7,169 bases of DNA from Alphaproteobacteria bacterium (GTDB lineage Bacteria; Pseudomonadota; Alphaproteobacteria; Rhizobiales; Beijerinckiaceae): NCBI GenBank assembly GCA_009921785.1, contig RFXE01000088.1, positions 1 to 7,169 on the forward strand, written 5' to 3'. The notes below the pieces were generated by a model that saw only the letters and a list, made by a program, of their open reading frames with translations, made no database searches and was not told the origin of the DNA. A program made the translations under genes and the position numbers. The stretch's first letter is position 1. Every line of letters begins with the position of its first letter. Positions 1 through 6,199 of this stretch are shown here, in pieces.

Positions 1-10
1 GACTAAGAGT

Positions 11-1990
11 ATGACTTCGCACGCGCTTGAAACGCGGATGGCCCATGCCATTCGTTCCTTGGCCATGGATGGGGTTGAAAAGGCCAAATCCGGACATCCC
101 GGTCTCCCCATGGGCGCGGCGGATATCGCTACCGTTATCTACACAAAATTTCTGAAGTTTGATCCATCGGATCCGCATTGGGCTGATCGCGATCGCTTCA
201 TTCTCTCGGCCGGTCATGGCTCGATGCTGCTTTATGCGCTGCTTTATCTCACGGGTACGCCTGGCATGACGATGGACGAGTTGAAGTCCTTCCGTCAGTG
301 GGGCTCGAAGACTCCGGGTCATCCGGAAGTTGGTCACACGCCGGGTGTTGAAATGACAACGGGCCCGCTCGGCCAAGGCATTTCAACCGCAGTGGGCTTC
401 GCGCTTGCCGAACGCCATTTGAATGCTGAATTTGGTTCCGAGCTTGTTGATCATTTCACTTACGTCCTCGCCTCTGATGGCGATCTCATGGAAGGCATTT
501 CGCAAGAAGCGATTGCGCTTGCCGGTCATTTGAAACTCAATCGTCTCATCGTGCTCTGGGATGATAACGGCATTTCAATCGATGGTCCTTTGTCGATTGC
601 TGACTCGGTTGATCAGCGGAAGCGTTTTGAATCAGCAGGCTGGGCAACCGATGCTGTTGATGGTCATGATCAGGCAGCGATTGCGGCCGCAATTGAGCGT
701 GCAAAGAAATCAGATCGTCCTGTTTTGATCGCCTGCAAAACGACAATCGGTTTTGGTGCACCTAAAAAAGCAGGCACATCAAAAGTCCATGGCGAACCTT
801 TGGGCGCAGAAGAACTGGCAGCCACTAAGGCCGCGCTTGGTCTTTCACCTGAGCCCTTCCATGTTGATACGGATGTGCTCGATGCCTGGCGTTCGAATGC
901 GAAGCGTTCGCAAGGCGCGCATGCTGAATGGAAAAAGCGTCTTGCGGCATCCCCTAAGAGCGCCGAATTTGAACGTCGTATGGGCGGCAAGCCTTCGCCG
1001 AAATTGAGTGATGCGATCCGCGCACTCAAGGCGAAATATGCTGCTGAGCCGCAAACAGTGGCCACACGTAAAGCCTCTGAAATGGCGCTTGAATCGATTA
1101 CCGAAGCGGTGCCGGAACTCGTGCTCGGTTCAGCCGATTTGACGCCGTCAAACAATACGAAAACCAAGAACATCACGCCGATGGCGCCGGGTTCTTATGC
1201 CGGTCGCTATATTCATTACGGCATTCGTGAACACGGCATGGCTGCGGCCGTCAACGGTATGGCGCTTCATGGCGGCATCATTCCGTCGGATGCGACCTTT
1301 ATGGTGTTTACCGATTATTTCCGCCCGGCCTTGCGCCTTTCAGCGCTCATGGGCATTCGCGCCATTCACGTCATGACGCATGACTCGATCGGTCTTGGTG
1401 AAGACGGCCCCACCCATCAACCGGTTGAGCATCTTGCGGCATTGCGTGTGATTCCGAATTTGAACGTATTCCGTCCTGCTGATGTTGTGGAAACAGCCGA
1501 GTGCTGGGAAATAGCGCTCACGGAGACCTGCACGCCAAGCATTCTGGCTTTGACACGTCAGAACCTCGCGCAATTGCGCAAAGACAATGCGGTTGAAAAT
1601 CGTTCAGCACGCGGGGCGTATGAGCTCGTCGCGGCTGAGGGAGCAGCGGATGTATCGATTTTCGCTTCGGGTTCGGAAGTAGAAATTGCGGTTGCTGCGC
1701 GTGAACAGCTCGCGGCAAAGGGCGTGAAAGCGCGCGTCGTGTCTGTGCCAAGCTTTGAACTCTTTGCGCGTCAGGATGATGCCTATCGTGTGGCAACGCT
1801 GGGCAAAGCGAAAGTCAATGTTGCGGTTGAAGCCGGTGTTCGTCAGGGCTGGGATTCGTTGATTGGCACTGATGGTATCTTTGTCGGTATGACCGGCTTT
1901 GGTGCCAGCGCGCCTTACAAAGAACTCTACAAGCATTTCGGTATCACCGCCGAAGCGATTGTTGAAAAAGTATCGCAGCGTCTCGGTTAA
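11..1990 (+). CDS. tkt: Transketolase
   Basis: A 659-residue protein of the usual length for bacterial transketolase. It moves two-carbon ketol units between sugar phosphates in the cytosol, using thiamine diphosphate (ThDP), and links the pentose phosphate pathway to glycolysis. Visible motifs: GHPG (His29), AGHGS (His69), TGPLGQG (117-123), and the ThDP/Mg site beginning SDGDLMEG (155-162) and ending DDN (184-186). Also present are KVHGEP (His260), the pyrimidine-domain GIREHGM with catalytic Glu407, and HDSIGLGEDGPTHQP (457-471). The domain order is ThDP-binding (about 1-330), pyrimidine-binding (about 350-520) and C-terminal (about 535-655). The ATG at 11 is chosen because the N-terminal residues up to GHPG have family-like length. 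Only ten upstream bases are visible and they show just a weak, close AAGAG, so codon 10 (ATG at 38) cannot be fully excluded. No truncation or missing key residue is seen. Confidence 0.97.
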   Translation: MTSHALETRMAHAIRSLAMDGVEKAKSGHPGLPMGAADIATVIYTKFLKFDPSDPHWADRDRFILSAGHGSMLLYALLYLTGTPGMTMDELKSFRQWGSKTPGHPEVGHTPGVEMTTGPLGQGISTAVGFALAERHLNAEFGSELVDHFTYVLASDGDLMEGISQEAIALAGHLKLNRLIVLWDDNGISIDGPLSIADSVDQRKRFESAGWATDAVDGHDQAAIAAAIERAKKSDRPVLIACKTTIGFGAPKKAGTSKVHGEPLGAEELAATKAALGLSPEPFHVDTDVLDAWRSNAKRSQGAHAEWKKRLAASPKSAEFERRMGGKPSPKLSDAIRALKAKYAAEPQTVATRKASEMALESITEAVPELVLGSADLTPSNNTKTKNITPMAPGSYAGRYIHYGIREHGMAAAVNGMALHGGIIPSDATFMVFTDYFRPALRLSALMGIRAIHVMTHDSIGLGEDGPTHQPVEHLAALRVIPNLNVFRPADVVETAECWEIALTETCTPSILALTRQNLAQLRKDNAVENRSARGAYELVAAEGAADVSIFASGSEVEIAVAAREQLAAKGVKARVVSVPSFELFARQDDAYRVATLGKAKVNVAVEAGVRQGWDSLIGTDGIFVGMTGFGASAPYKELYKHFGITAEAIVEKVSQRLG

Positions 1991-2000
1991 TACGCGCTGT

Positions 2001-2012
2001 CTGTCATGACAG
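2001..2012. promoter_or_regulatory. 12-base perfect palindrome in the tkt-gap spacer
   Basis: CTGTCATGACAG is its own reverse complement. It lies ten bases after the tkt stop codon, and its last two bases overlap the hairpin that follows. Position and symmetry would suit a dimeric regulator's operator, but one or two 12-base perfect palindromes are expected by chance in 7 kb, so this is only a candidate. Confidence 0.2.
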
Positions 2013-2045
2013 GCCTCTTCGGTGAAGAGGCCTTATCCGATTTTA
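2011..2045 (+). terminator. Hairpin after tkt, possible terminator or attenuator
   Basis: AGGCCTCTTC (2011-2020) and GAAGAGGCCT (2024-2033) form a perfect 10-bp stem closed by the three-base loop GGT. The sequence after the stem is T-rich but interrupted (TATCCGATTTTA), so termination is probably partial. It could instead protect the 3' end of tkt mRNA or mark a processing site between tkt and gap. The stem is clearly visible; its role is inferred. Confidence 0.5.
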
Positions 2046-2051
2046 TGATTT

Positions 2052-2058
2052 GAGGAGA
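2052..2058 (+). promoter_or_regulatory. Ribosome binding site of gap
   Basis: GAGGAGA ends five bases before the ATG at 2064 and is a strong Shine-Dalgarno match. It fixes the gap start and suits the high expression expected of GAPDH. Confidence 0.75.
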
Positions 2059-2063
2059 CTTCT

Positions 2064-3071
2064 ATGACCGTTCGTGTCGCTATCAATGGATTTGGTCGTA
2101 TCGGCCGTAACGTGTTGCGTGCAATTATTGAATCGGGCCGCACTGATATTGAAGTGGTAGCCATCAATGATTTGGGTCCCGTCGAGACCAATGCGCATCT
2201 CATGCGTTATGACTCGGTGCATGGTAAATTTCCAGGCACGGTGACGGTTGAAGGCGATACGATCAATGTCGGTCGTGGTCCCATCAAAGTGACAGCCGTG
2301 CGTGATCCCGCGCAGCTTCCCCATAAGGATCTCGGTGTTGATATTGCGCTCGAATGCACGGGCATCTTCACGTCGAAAGATAAAGCCTCGGCGCATTTGA
2401 CGGCGGGCGCCAAGCGCGTGCTCGTTTCCGCTCCGGCTGATGGCGCTGATTTGACGGTCGTATTTGGAGTCAATCACCAGAAGCTCACGAAGGATCATCT
2501 CGTCGTTTCGAACGCATCATGCACGACGAATTGCCTCTCGCCGGTGGCGAAGGTTTTGAATGATGTCATCGGCATTGAAAAAGGCATGATGACAACGATT
2601 CATTCCTACACGGGCGACCAGCCGACGCTTGATACGATGCACAAGGATTTGTATCGTGCACGTGCGGCAGCGCTCTCGATGATCCCGACATCAACCGGTG
2701 CGGCAAAGGCCGTGGGGCTTGTTCTTCCTGAACTCAATGGCAAGCTCGATGGCTTCGCGATGCGTGTGCCAACACCGAATGTATCGGTTGTCGATTTGAA
2801 ATTCATCGCCAAGCGTTCAACGACGAAGGACGAAATCAACGCTGCGATCAAGGCGGCAGCTGATGGTCCAATGAAGGGCATTCTCGGTTACACGAATGCG
2901 CCGAATGTCTCGATCGATTTCAATCACGATCCGCATTCTTCGATCTTCCACATGGATCAGACCAAGGTGATGGATGGTACGCTCTGCTCGATCCTCACTT
3001 GGTATGACAATGAATGGGGCTTCTCAAACCGCATGTCGGACACGGCTGTGGCCATGGGCAAGTTGATCTGA
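2064..3071 (+). CDS. gap: Glyceraldehyde-3-phosphate dehydrogenase, type I
   Basis: A 335-residue phosphorylating GAPDH of standard length. It interconverts glyceraldehyde-3-phosphate and 1,3-bisphosphoglycerate using NAD(P). The Rossmann motif INGFGRIGR (7-15) opens the protein and Asp36 in AINDL sits at the adenosine-ribose position. The active site is ASCTTNC (151-157) with catalytic Cys153, and the His base is His180 in TIHSYTGDQ. SMIPTSTGAAKAVGLVLPEL (205-224) and WYDNEWGFSNR (313-323) are classic family blocks. The segment usually used to judge NAD versus NADP preference reads LDTMHKD (189-195). This is neither the LPHKD of NAD enzymes nor the ASHRD of chloroplast NADP enzymes, so cofactor choice is left open. 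A strong ribosome binding site precedes it and pgk follows after 13 bases, so gap and pgk are almost certainly co-transcribed. Confidence 0.97.
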   Translation: MTVRVAINGFGRIGRNVLRAIIESGRTDIEVVAINDLGPVETNAHLMRYDSVHGKFPGTVTVEGDTINVGRGPIKVTAVRDPAQLPHKDLGVDIALECTGIFTSKDKASAHLTAGAKRVLVSAPADGADLTVVFGVNHQKLTKDHLVVSNASCTTNCLSPVAKVLNDVIGIEKGMMTTIHSYTGDQPTLDTMHKDLYRARAAALSMIPTSTGAAKAVGLVLPELNGKLDGFAMRVPTPNVSVVDLKFIAKRSTTKDEINAAIKAAADGPMKGILGYTNAPNVSIDFNHDPHSSIFHMDQTKVMDGTLCSILTWYDNEWGFSNRMSDTAVAMGKLI

Positions 3072-3074
3072 GGA
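3069..3074 (+). promoter_or_regulatory. Ribosome binding site of pgk overlapping the gap stop codon
   Basis: TGAGGA contains the gap TGA stop and a GAGGA Shine-Dalgarno core. Ten bases separate it from the pgk ATG at 3085. Sharing bases between stop and binding site suggests coupled or re-initiating translation of gap and pgk. Confidence 0.55.
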
Positions 3075-3084
3075 CGAAAAAACA

Positions 3085-4275
3085 ATGACCCTCTTCCGCA
3101 CGCTCGATGATGCATCCGTCTCAGGCAAGCGCGTGCTTGTCCGTGTCGATCTCAATGTGCCGATGGAGGAGGGTCGCGTCACCGATACCACCCGCATCGA
3201 CCGCATTCTGCCAACGATCCGCGAGATTGCAGACAAAGGCGGCAAGGTGATTTTGCTCGCGCATTTCGGTCGTCCGAAAGGCATTGATCCGAAAGAATCG
3301 CTCAAGCCGGTTGCGGCTGAACTTTCAAAGCGCCTCGGTCGTCCCGTGGGCTTTGGCGATGATTGCATTGGCGACGCGGCCAAGCAAGCGGTCGATGCCA
3401 TGAAGAATGGCGATATTGTTTGCCTTGAAAATACGCGCTTTCACAAAGCGGAAGAAAAAAACGAACTGGATTTTGTCAAAGCGCTCGCGGCGAATGGCGA
3501 TCTCTATGTGAATGATGCTTTCTCGGCTGCCCATCGCGCGCATGCGTCAACCGAAGGGCTCGCGAAAGTCTTGCCCGCCTATGCGGGCCGCACGATGCAG
3601 GCTGAAATCGAAGCGCTGGCTAAAGCGCTCGAACAGCCGGAGCGTCCCGTGCTCGCGGTTGTAGGCGGCGCGAAAGTGTCTTCCAAACTTGAGCTGCTCG
3701 GTAATCTGGTGAAGAAGGTCGATATTCTCGTCATCGGCGGTGGCATGGCCAATACGTTTTTGGCGGCCCTTGGCAAAGCCGTCGGCAAATCACTCTGCGA
3801 AAAGGATTTGCTCGACACCGCGCGCGATGTGCTCAACACGGCGAAAGCCTCCGGTTGCGAAATCGTATTGCCCGTTGATGCGACCGTGGCGTCGGAATTC
3901 AAAGCGCATGCGGCAAACAAAGTTGTGTCGGTTGATGCAGTCGGCGCGGATGACATGATCCTCGATATCGGCCCGCAATCAATCAAGCATGTCTCTGAAA
4001 AACTCGCCCAAGCCAAAACGCTTGTGTGGAACGGGCCTTTCGGTGCGTTCGAATTGGTGCCGTTTGACACGGGCACGAATGAAGTGGCGCGCGAAGCGGC
4101 GCGTCTCACTAAAGCAGGCAAACTGCTCTCGGTTGCCGGTGGTGGCGATACAGTTTCAGCACTTAATCATGCGGGTGCAGCTGATTCATTTACCTATGTT
4201 TCAACAGCAGGCGGCGCGTTTCTCGAATGGCTTGAAGGCAAGCCTTTGCCGGGCGTCGATGCGTTGAGACGCTGA
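3085..4275 (+). CDS. pgk: Phosphoglycerate kinase
   Basis: A 396-residue monomeric kinase of normal length. It transfers phosphate between 1,3-bisphosphoglycerate and ADP, the step after GAPDH. The N-terminal domain binds the phosphoglycerate: RVDLNVP (20-26) with Asp22 and Asn24, HFGRPKG (60-66), LENTRF (114-119) with Arg118, and HRAH (150-153) with Arg151. The C-terminal domain binds the nucleotide: GGAKVSSKLELL (194-205) with Lys197, WNGPFGAFE (315-323) and GGGDT (352-356). The last block reads STAGGAFLE (373-381), where many bacteria have STGGGA; I recall this alanine form as common in Alphaproteobacteria. A run of seven A's at 3455-3461 lies inside the gene, but the reading frame stays intact across it. 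The 54-base gap to fba holds no clear terminator. Confidence 0.97.
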   Translation: MTLFRTLDDASVSGKRVLVRVDLNVPMEEGRVTDTTRIDRILPTIREIADKGGKVILLAHFGRPKGIDPKESLKPVAAELSKRLGRPVGFGDDCIGDAAKQAVDAMKNGDIVCLENTRFHKAEEKNELDFVKALAANGDLYVNDAFSAAHRAHASTEGLAKVLPAYAGRTMQAEIEALAKALEQPERPVLAVVGGAKVSSKLELLGNLVKKVDILVIGGGMANTFLAALGKAVGKSLCEKDLLDTARDVLNTAKASGCEIVLPVDATVASEFKAHAANKVVSVDAVGADDMILDIGPQSIKHVSEKLAQAKTLVWNGPFGAFELVPFDTGTNEVAREAARLTKAGKLLSVAGGGDTVSALNHAGAADSFTYVSTAGGAFLEWLEGKPLPGVDALRR

Positions 4276-4313
4276 GGTTCAATCAATCAAGAATGATCGT
4301 TTAAAGAGACAAA

Positions 4314-4328
4314 AGGGGATTAGGGGAT
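4314..4328 (+). promoter_or_regulatory. Doubled AGGGGAT ribosome-binding region of fba
   Basis: AGGGGAT occurs at 4314-4320 and again at 4322-4328, separated by one T, just before the fba ATG at 4330. The upstream copy is about 10 bases from the start and the downstream copy only 1-2. The upstream copy is therefore the likelier Shine-Dalgarno, unless the two compete. Confidence 0.4.
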
Positions 4329-4329
4329 C

Positions 4330-5397
4330 ATGGCACGCATAACAATGAGACAATTGCTCGATCACGCCGCCGAACATGGCTATGGCGTGCCGGCATTCAA
4401 CATCAACAATATGGAACAGGCGAACGCCATTCTCGCCGCAGCAGATGCCACTGACTCACCGGTGATCCTGCAAGCCTCGCGTGGCGCGCGCTCATACGCG
4501 AATGACATTATGTTGAAGCACATGATGGATGCTTTGACTGAAATTTTTCCGCATATTCCGATATGCGTGCATCTCGATCACGGCAACAATGCTGCGACCT
4601 GCATGACCGCAATTCAGGCGGGCTTTACCTCGGTGATGATGGATGGATCGTTGAAAGAAGACGGCAAATCACCGGGTGACTGGGAGTATAATGTCGGCAT
4701 TACCAAGCGCGTAACCGATATGGCGCATCTTGGCGGCATTTCGGTTGAAGGTGAATTGGGCGTCCTGGGTTCGCTTGAAACAGGCGAAGGCGAGAAGGAA
4801 GATGGTCACGGCTTCGAGGGCAAATTGAGCCATGATCAATTGCTCACCAATCCGAAAGAAGCAGTTGAATTCGTGCGCGCCACCAAGGTCGATGCACTCG
4901 CGATTGCGATGGGCACATCACATGGCGCGTATAAATTCACACGCAAGCCCGATGGCGCCATTCTCGCCATGCATGTGATTGAAGAAATTCATCGTCTGTT
5001 GCCGAACACGCATCTTGTAATGCATGGCTCGTCTTCGGTGCCACAGGATTTGCAGGACATCATCAACGCCTATGGCGGAAAAATGCCGCAGACATGGGGC
5101 GTTCCGGTGGAAGAAATCCAGCGCGGTATCAAGAACGGTGTGCGCAAGGTCAATATCGATACCGACAGCCGCATGGCGATGACGGGTCAGGTACGCAAAG
5201 TGCTCGCTGAAAATCCGGGCGAGTTTGATCCGCGCAAATATTTGAAGCCCGCCATGGATGCGATGACCAAGCTCTGCAAACAGCGTTTTGAAGAGTTTGG
5301 CACGGCAGGCAAGGCCTCGAAGATCGGTCGCGTTCATACGCTCGCTGAAATGGCGAAGCTCTATGCCGCGGGCAAACTCGATCCGGCCTTTGGCTAA
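4330..5397 (+). CDS. fba: Fructose-bisphosphate aldolase, class II (CbbA-like)
   Basis: A 355-residue zinc-dependent aldolase. It reversibly splits fructose-1,6-bisphosphate into dihydroxyacetone phosphate and glyceraldehyde-3-phosphate; the related cleavage of sedoheptulose-1,7-bisphosphate is known for CbbA-type relatives. Visible residues: HLDHG (81-85) with catalytic Asp83 and zinc ligand His84, MMDGS (103-107), SVEGELG (138-144) with Glu140/Glu142, GTSHGAY (195-201) with His198, MHGSSSVP (231-238) with His232, and the phosphate-binding block NIDTDSRMA (275-283). The start at MARITMRQLLDHAAEHGYGVPAFN matches the family N terminus. The sequence belongs to the CbbA-type class II subgroup found in Alphaproteobacteria, in both heterotrophs and Calvin-cycle organisms. 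It lies 54 bases after pgk and 27 bases before the ThiE-like gene, consistent with one operon. Confidence 0.96.
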   Translation: MARITMRQLLDHAAEHGYGVPAFNINNMEQANAILAAADATDSPVILQASRGARSYANDIMLKHMMDALTEIFPHIPICVHLDHGNNAATCMTAIQAGFTSVMMDGSLKEDGKSPGDWEYNVGITKRVTDMAHLGGISVEGELGVLGSLETGEGEKEDGHGFEGKLSHDQLLTNPKEAVEFVRATKVDALAIAMGTSHGAYKFTRKPDGAILAMHVIEEIHRLLPNTHLVMHGSSSVPQDLQDIINAYGGKMPQTWGVPVEEIQRGIKNGVRKVNIDTDSRMAMTGQVRKVLAENPGEFDPRKYLKPAMDAMTKLCKQRFEEFGTAGKASKIGRVHTLAEMAKLYAAGKLDPAFG

Positions 5398-5424
5398 GAC
5401 GAATAGCGCGCGGGTAATGTAATC

Positions 5425-6063
5425 ATGACAGACGCCGCGCGCCTTATTCTTTTTGCGCCTGCCGAGAGTGATACGGCGCAACTCTGCTCGCAACTGGCGC
5501 CGCTTGTTGAAGCGGTGAAGTTCGATGCGGTTATTCTTCCCGTCATGGGTGAAGATGACCGTGCGCGCATCAATCATGCAAAATCGGTGGCGGCGGTTGT
5601 GCAAAAACACAACGCCGCTTTGTTGCTTGTTGATGCGTTCGAACTCGTCGCACGCACGGGCGCGGATGGCGTGCATCTTTCAAACCTCACGCGCCTCTCA
5701 GAGGCTTTGTCAATTTTAAAGCCGCTTGAACGCATCGTCGGAGTAGCGGGCTTGAAAGCGCGCCATGACGCGATGGAGGCGGCAGAGGCGGGCGCTGACT
5801 ATGTGATGTTTGGCGAGCCGCGTGCCGATGGGTCTATACCCGTCGCCTCAGCCGTTATCGAACGCGCGGACTGGTGGGCGGAGCTCTTTCAGACGCCCTG
5901 TGTGGCCTTTGCCAGTGATCGGGAGATGGCGGTGCCGCTTGCTGAAACCGGCGCCGAATTTGTCGCTTTTTCTCCTTCGATCCTCGCGACAGCCGAGGAC
6001 AAGGTTGCCGCGCTGAAAGACCTCTCTGCAGAGATCCGCGCCGCGCAACGACCCGAGCGTTAA
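5425..6063 (+). CDS. Divergent thiamine-phosphate-synthase-like (ThiE/TenI fold) protein
   Basis: A 212-residue probable TIM-barrel protein. Similarity to ThiE/TenI is visible in LLLVDAFELVARTGADGVHLSN (67-88) and in IVGVAGLKARHDAMEAAEAGADYVMFGEP (104-132). These match the ThiE pattern of an ND-containing strand, a DGVHLGQ strand and a VGxSxH...GADY...G strand. True ThiE hallmarks are absent. QLRxK is replaced by LPVMGEDDR, the acidic residues after VHLGQ are missing (SNLTR), and the Ser/His of VSxH are replaced (VAGL). The PTxTK loop is PRADGS and the IGGI strand is FASD. It may therefore have lost synthase activity or may act on another phosphorylated ligand. Its place 27 bases after fba ties it to the carbon-metabolism operon. 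The ribosome binding site before the ATG at 5425 is weak (GCGGGTAA). Automated pipelines would probably call it thiE; I give no symbol because its function is uncertain. Confidence 0.75.
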   Translation: MTDAARLILFAPAESDTAQLCSQLAPLVEAVKFDAVILPVMGEDDRARINHAKSVAAVVQKHNAALLLVDAFELVARTGADGVHLSNLTRLSEALSILKPLERIVGVAGLKARHDAMEAAEAGADYVMFGEPRADGSIPVASAVIERADWWAELFQTPCVAFASDREMAVPLAETGAEFVAFSPSILATAEDKVAALKDLSAEIRAAQRPER

Positions 6064-6091
6064 CGCTGTCTTATGATCGTGGTTAAGGACT

Positions 6092-6124
6092 CTTGACCCG
6101 CAACCCTGCGGCATGGTCTAGCAT
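6092..6124 (+). promoter_or_regulatory. Candidate sigma-70 promoter upstream of the inositol monophosphatase gene
   Basis: CTTGAC at 6092-6097 matches the alphaproteobacterial -35 element. Downstream lies TCTAGCAT (6117-6124), a partial -10. Spacing is 18 bases from TTGACC to TCTAGC, or 20 to TAGCAT, so the match is imperfect. The 136-base spacer makes a separate promoter plausible. Confidence 0.3.
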
Positions 6125-6177
6125 GTCCCTTGCGGGATGACGCTTTGGCTACATTTTTTGGCCCGGTTTGATCCCGC
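6097..6177 (+). promoter_or_regulatory. Alternative-pairing elements in the inositol monophosphatase leader
   Basis: Three short elements compete. CCCGCAA (6097-6103) can pair with TTGCGGG (6130-6136). The overlapping GCGGGAT (6132-6138) can pair instead with ATCCCGC (6171-6177). In addition CCCTT (6127-6131) is complementary to the AAGGG of the Shine-Dalgarno (6188-6192). These are 7-bp, 7-bp and 5-bp pairings, so chance is a real alternative. The spacer also contains a T6 run (6154-6159) that does not directly follow a strong stem. Only a message reading through from thiE would contain all the elements. Confidence 0.25.
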
Positions 6178-6185
6178 CGCTGTTT

Positions 6186-6192
6186 GAAAGGG
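6186..6192 (+). promoter_or_regulatory. Ribosome binding site selecting the GTG start of the inositol monophosphatase gene
   Basis: GAAAGGG ends seven bases before the GTG at 6200. In-frame ATG codons further downstream, such as codons 7 and 10, have no comparable site at that distance. Together with protein-family similarity this supports the GTG. Confidence 0.5.
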
Positions 6193-6199
6193 TGCCGCC

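Noticed and set aside
670..1176. A 168-codon minus-strand open frame inside tkt
   Set aside because: It is a shadow of tkt codons, and the translation shows no family features.
2044..2049. TATGAT as a -10 box for a gap promoter
   Set aside because: No acceptable -35 element lies 16-18 bases upstream, where the sequence is the hairpin loop and stem.
3455..3461. Run of seven A's in pgk as a programmed frameshift or slip site
   Set aside because: The frame is intact on both sides and encodes the normal Pgk sequence. No downstream pseudoknot or alternative-frame product is evident.
3579..4121. A 180-codon minus-strand open frame inside pgk
   Set aside because: It is fully contained within pgk coding sequence. 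The translation is low-complexity (Ser, Ala, Thr rich) and I recognise no domain.
4918..5676. A 252-codon open frame on the minus strand across the end of fba and start of the ThiE-like gene
   Set aside because: It lies antisense to two genes with strong or good family matches. Its translation is rich in Arg and His and has no recognisable motif. Long antisense frames are common when the sense strand has this codon bias.
6056..6067. AGCGTTAACGCT, a perfect 12-base palindrome over the ThiE-like stop codon
   Set aside because: About one to two perfect 12-base palindromes are expected by chance in a sequence this long. It consists largely of the last codons plus TAA, and no T-run follows.
6081..6098. 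Hairpin GGTTAAG-GACT-CTTGACC after the ThiE-like gene as a terminator
   Set aside because: The stem pairs with one G-U wobble but has no following T-run, and it overlaps the candidate -35 element, so terminator function is not supported.
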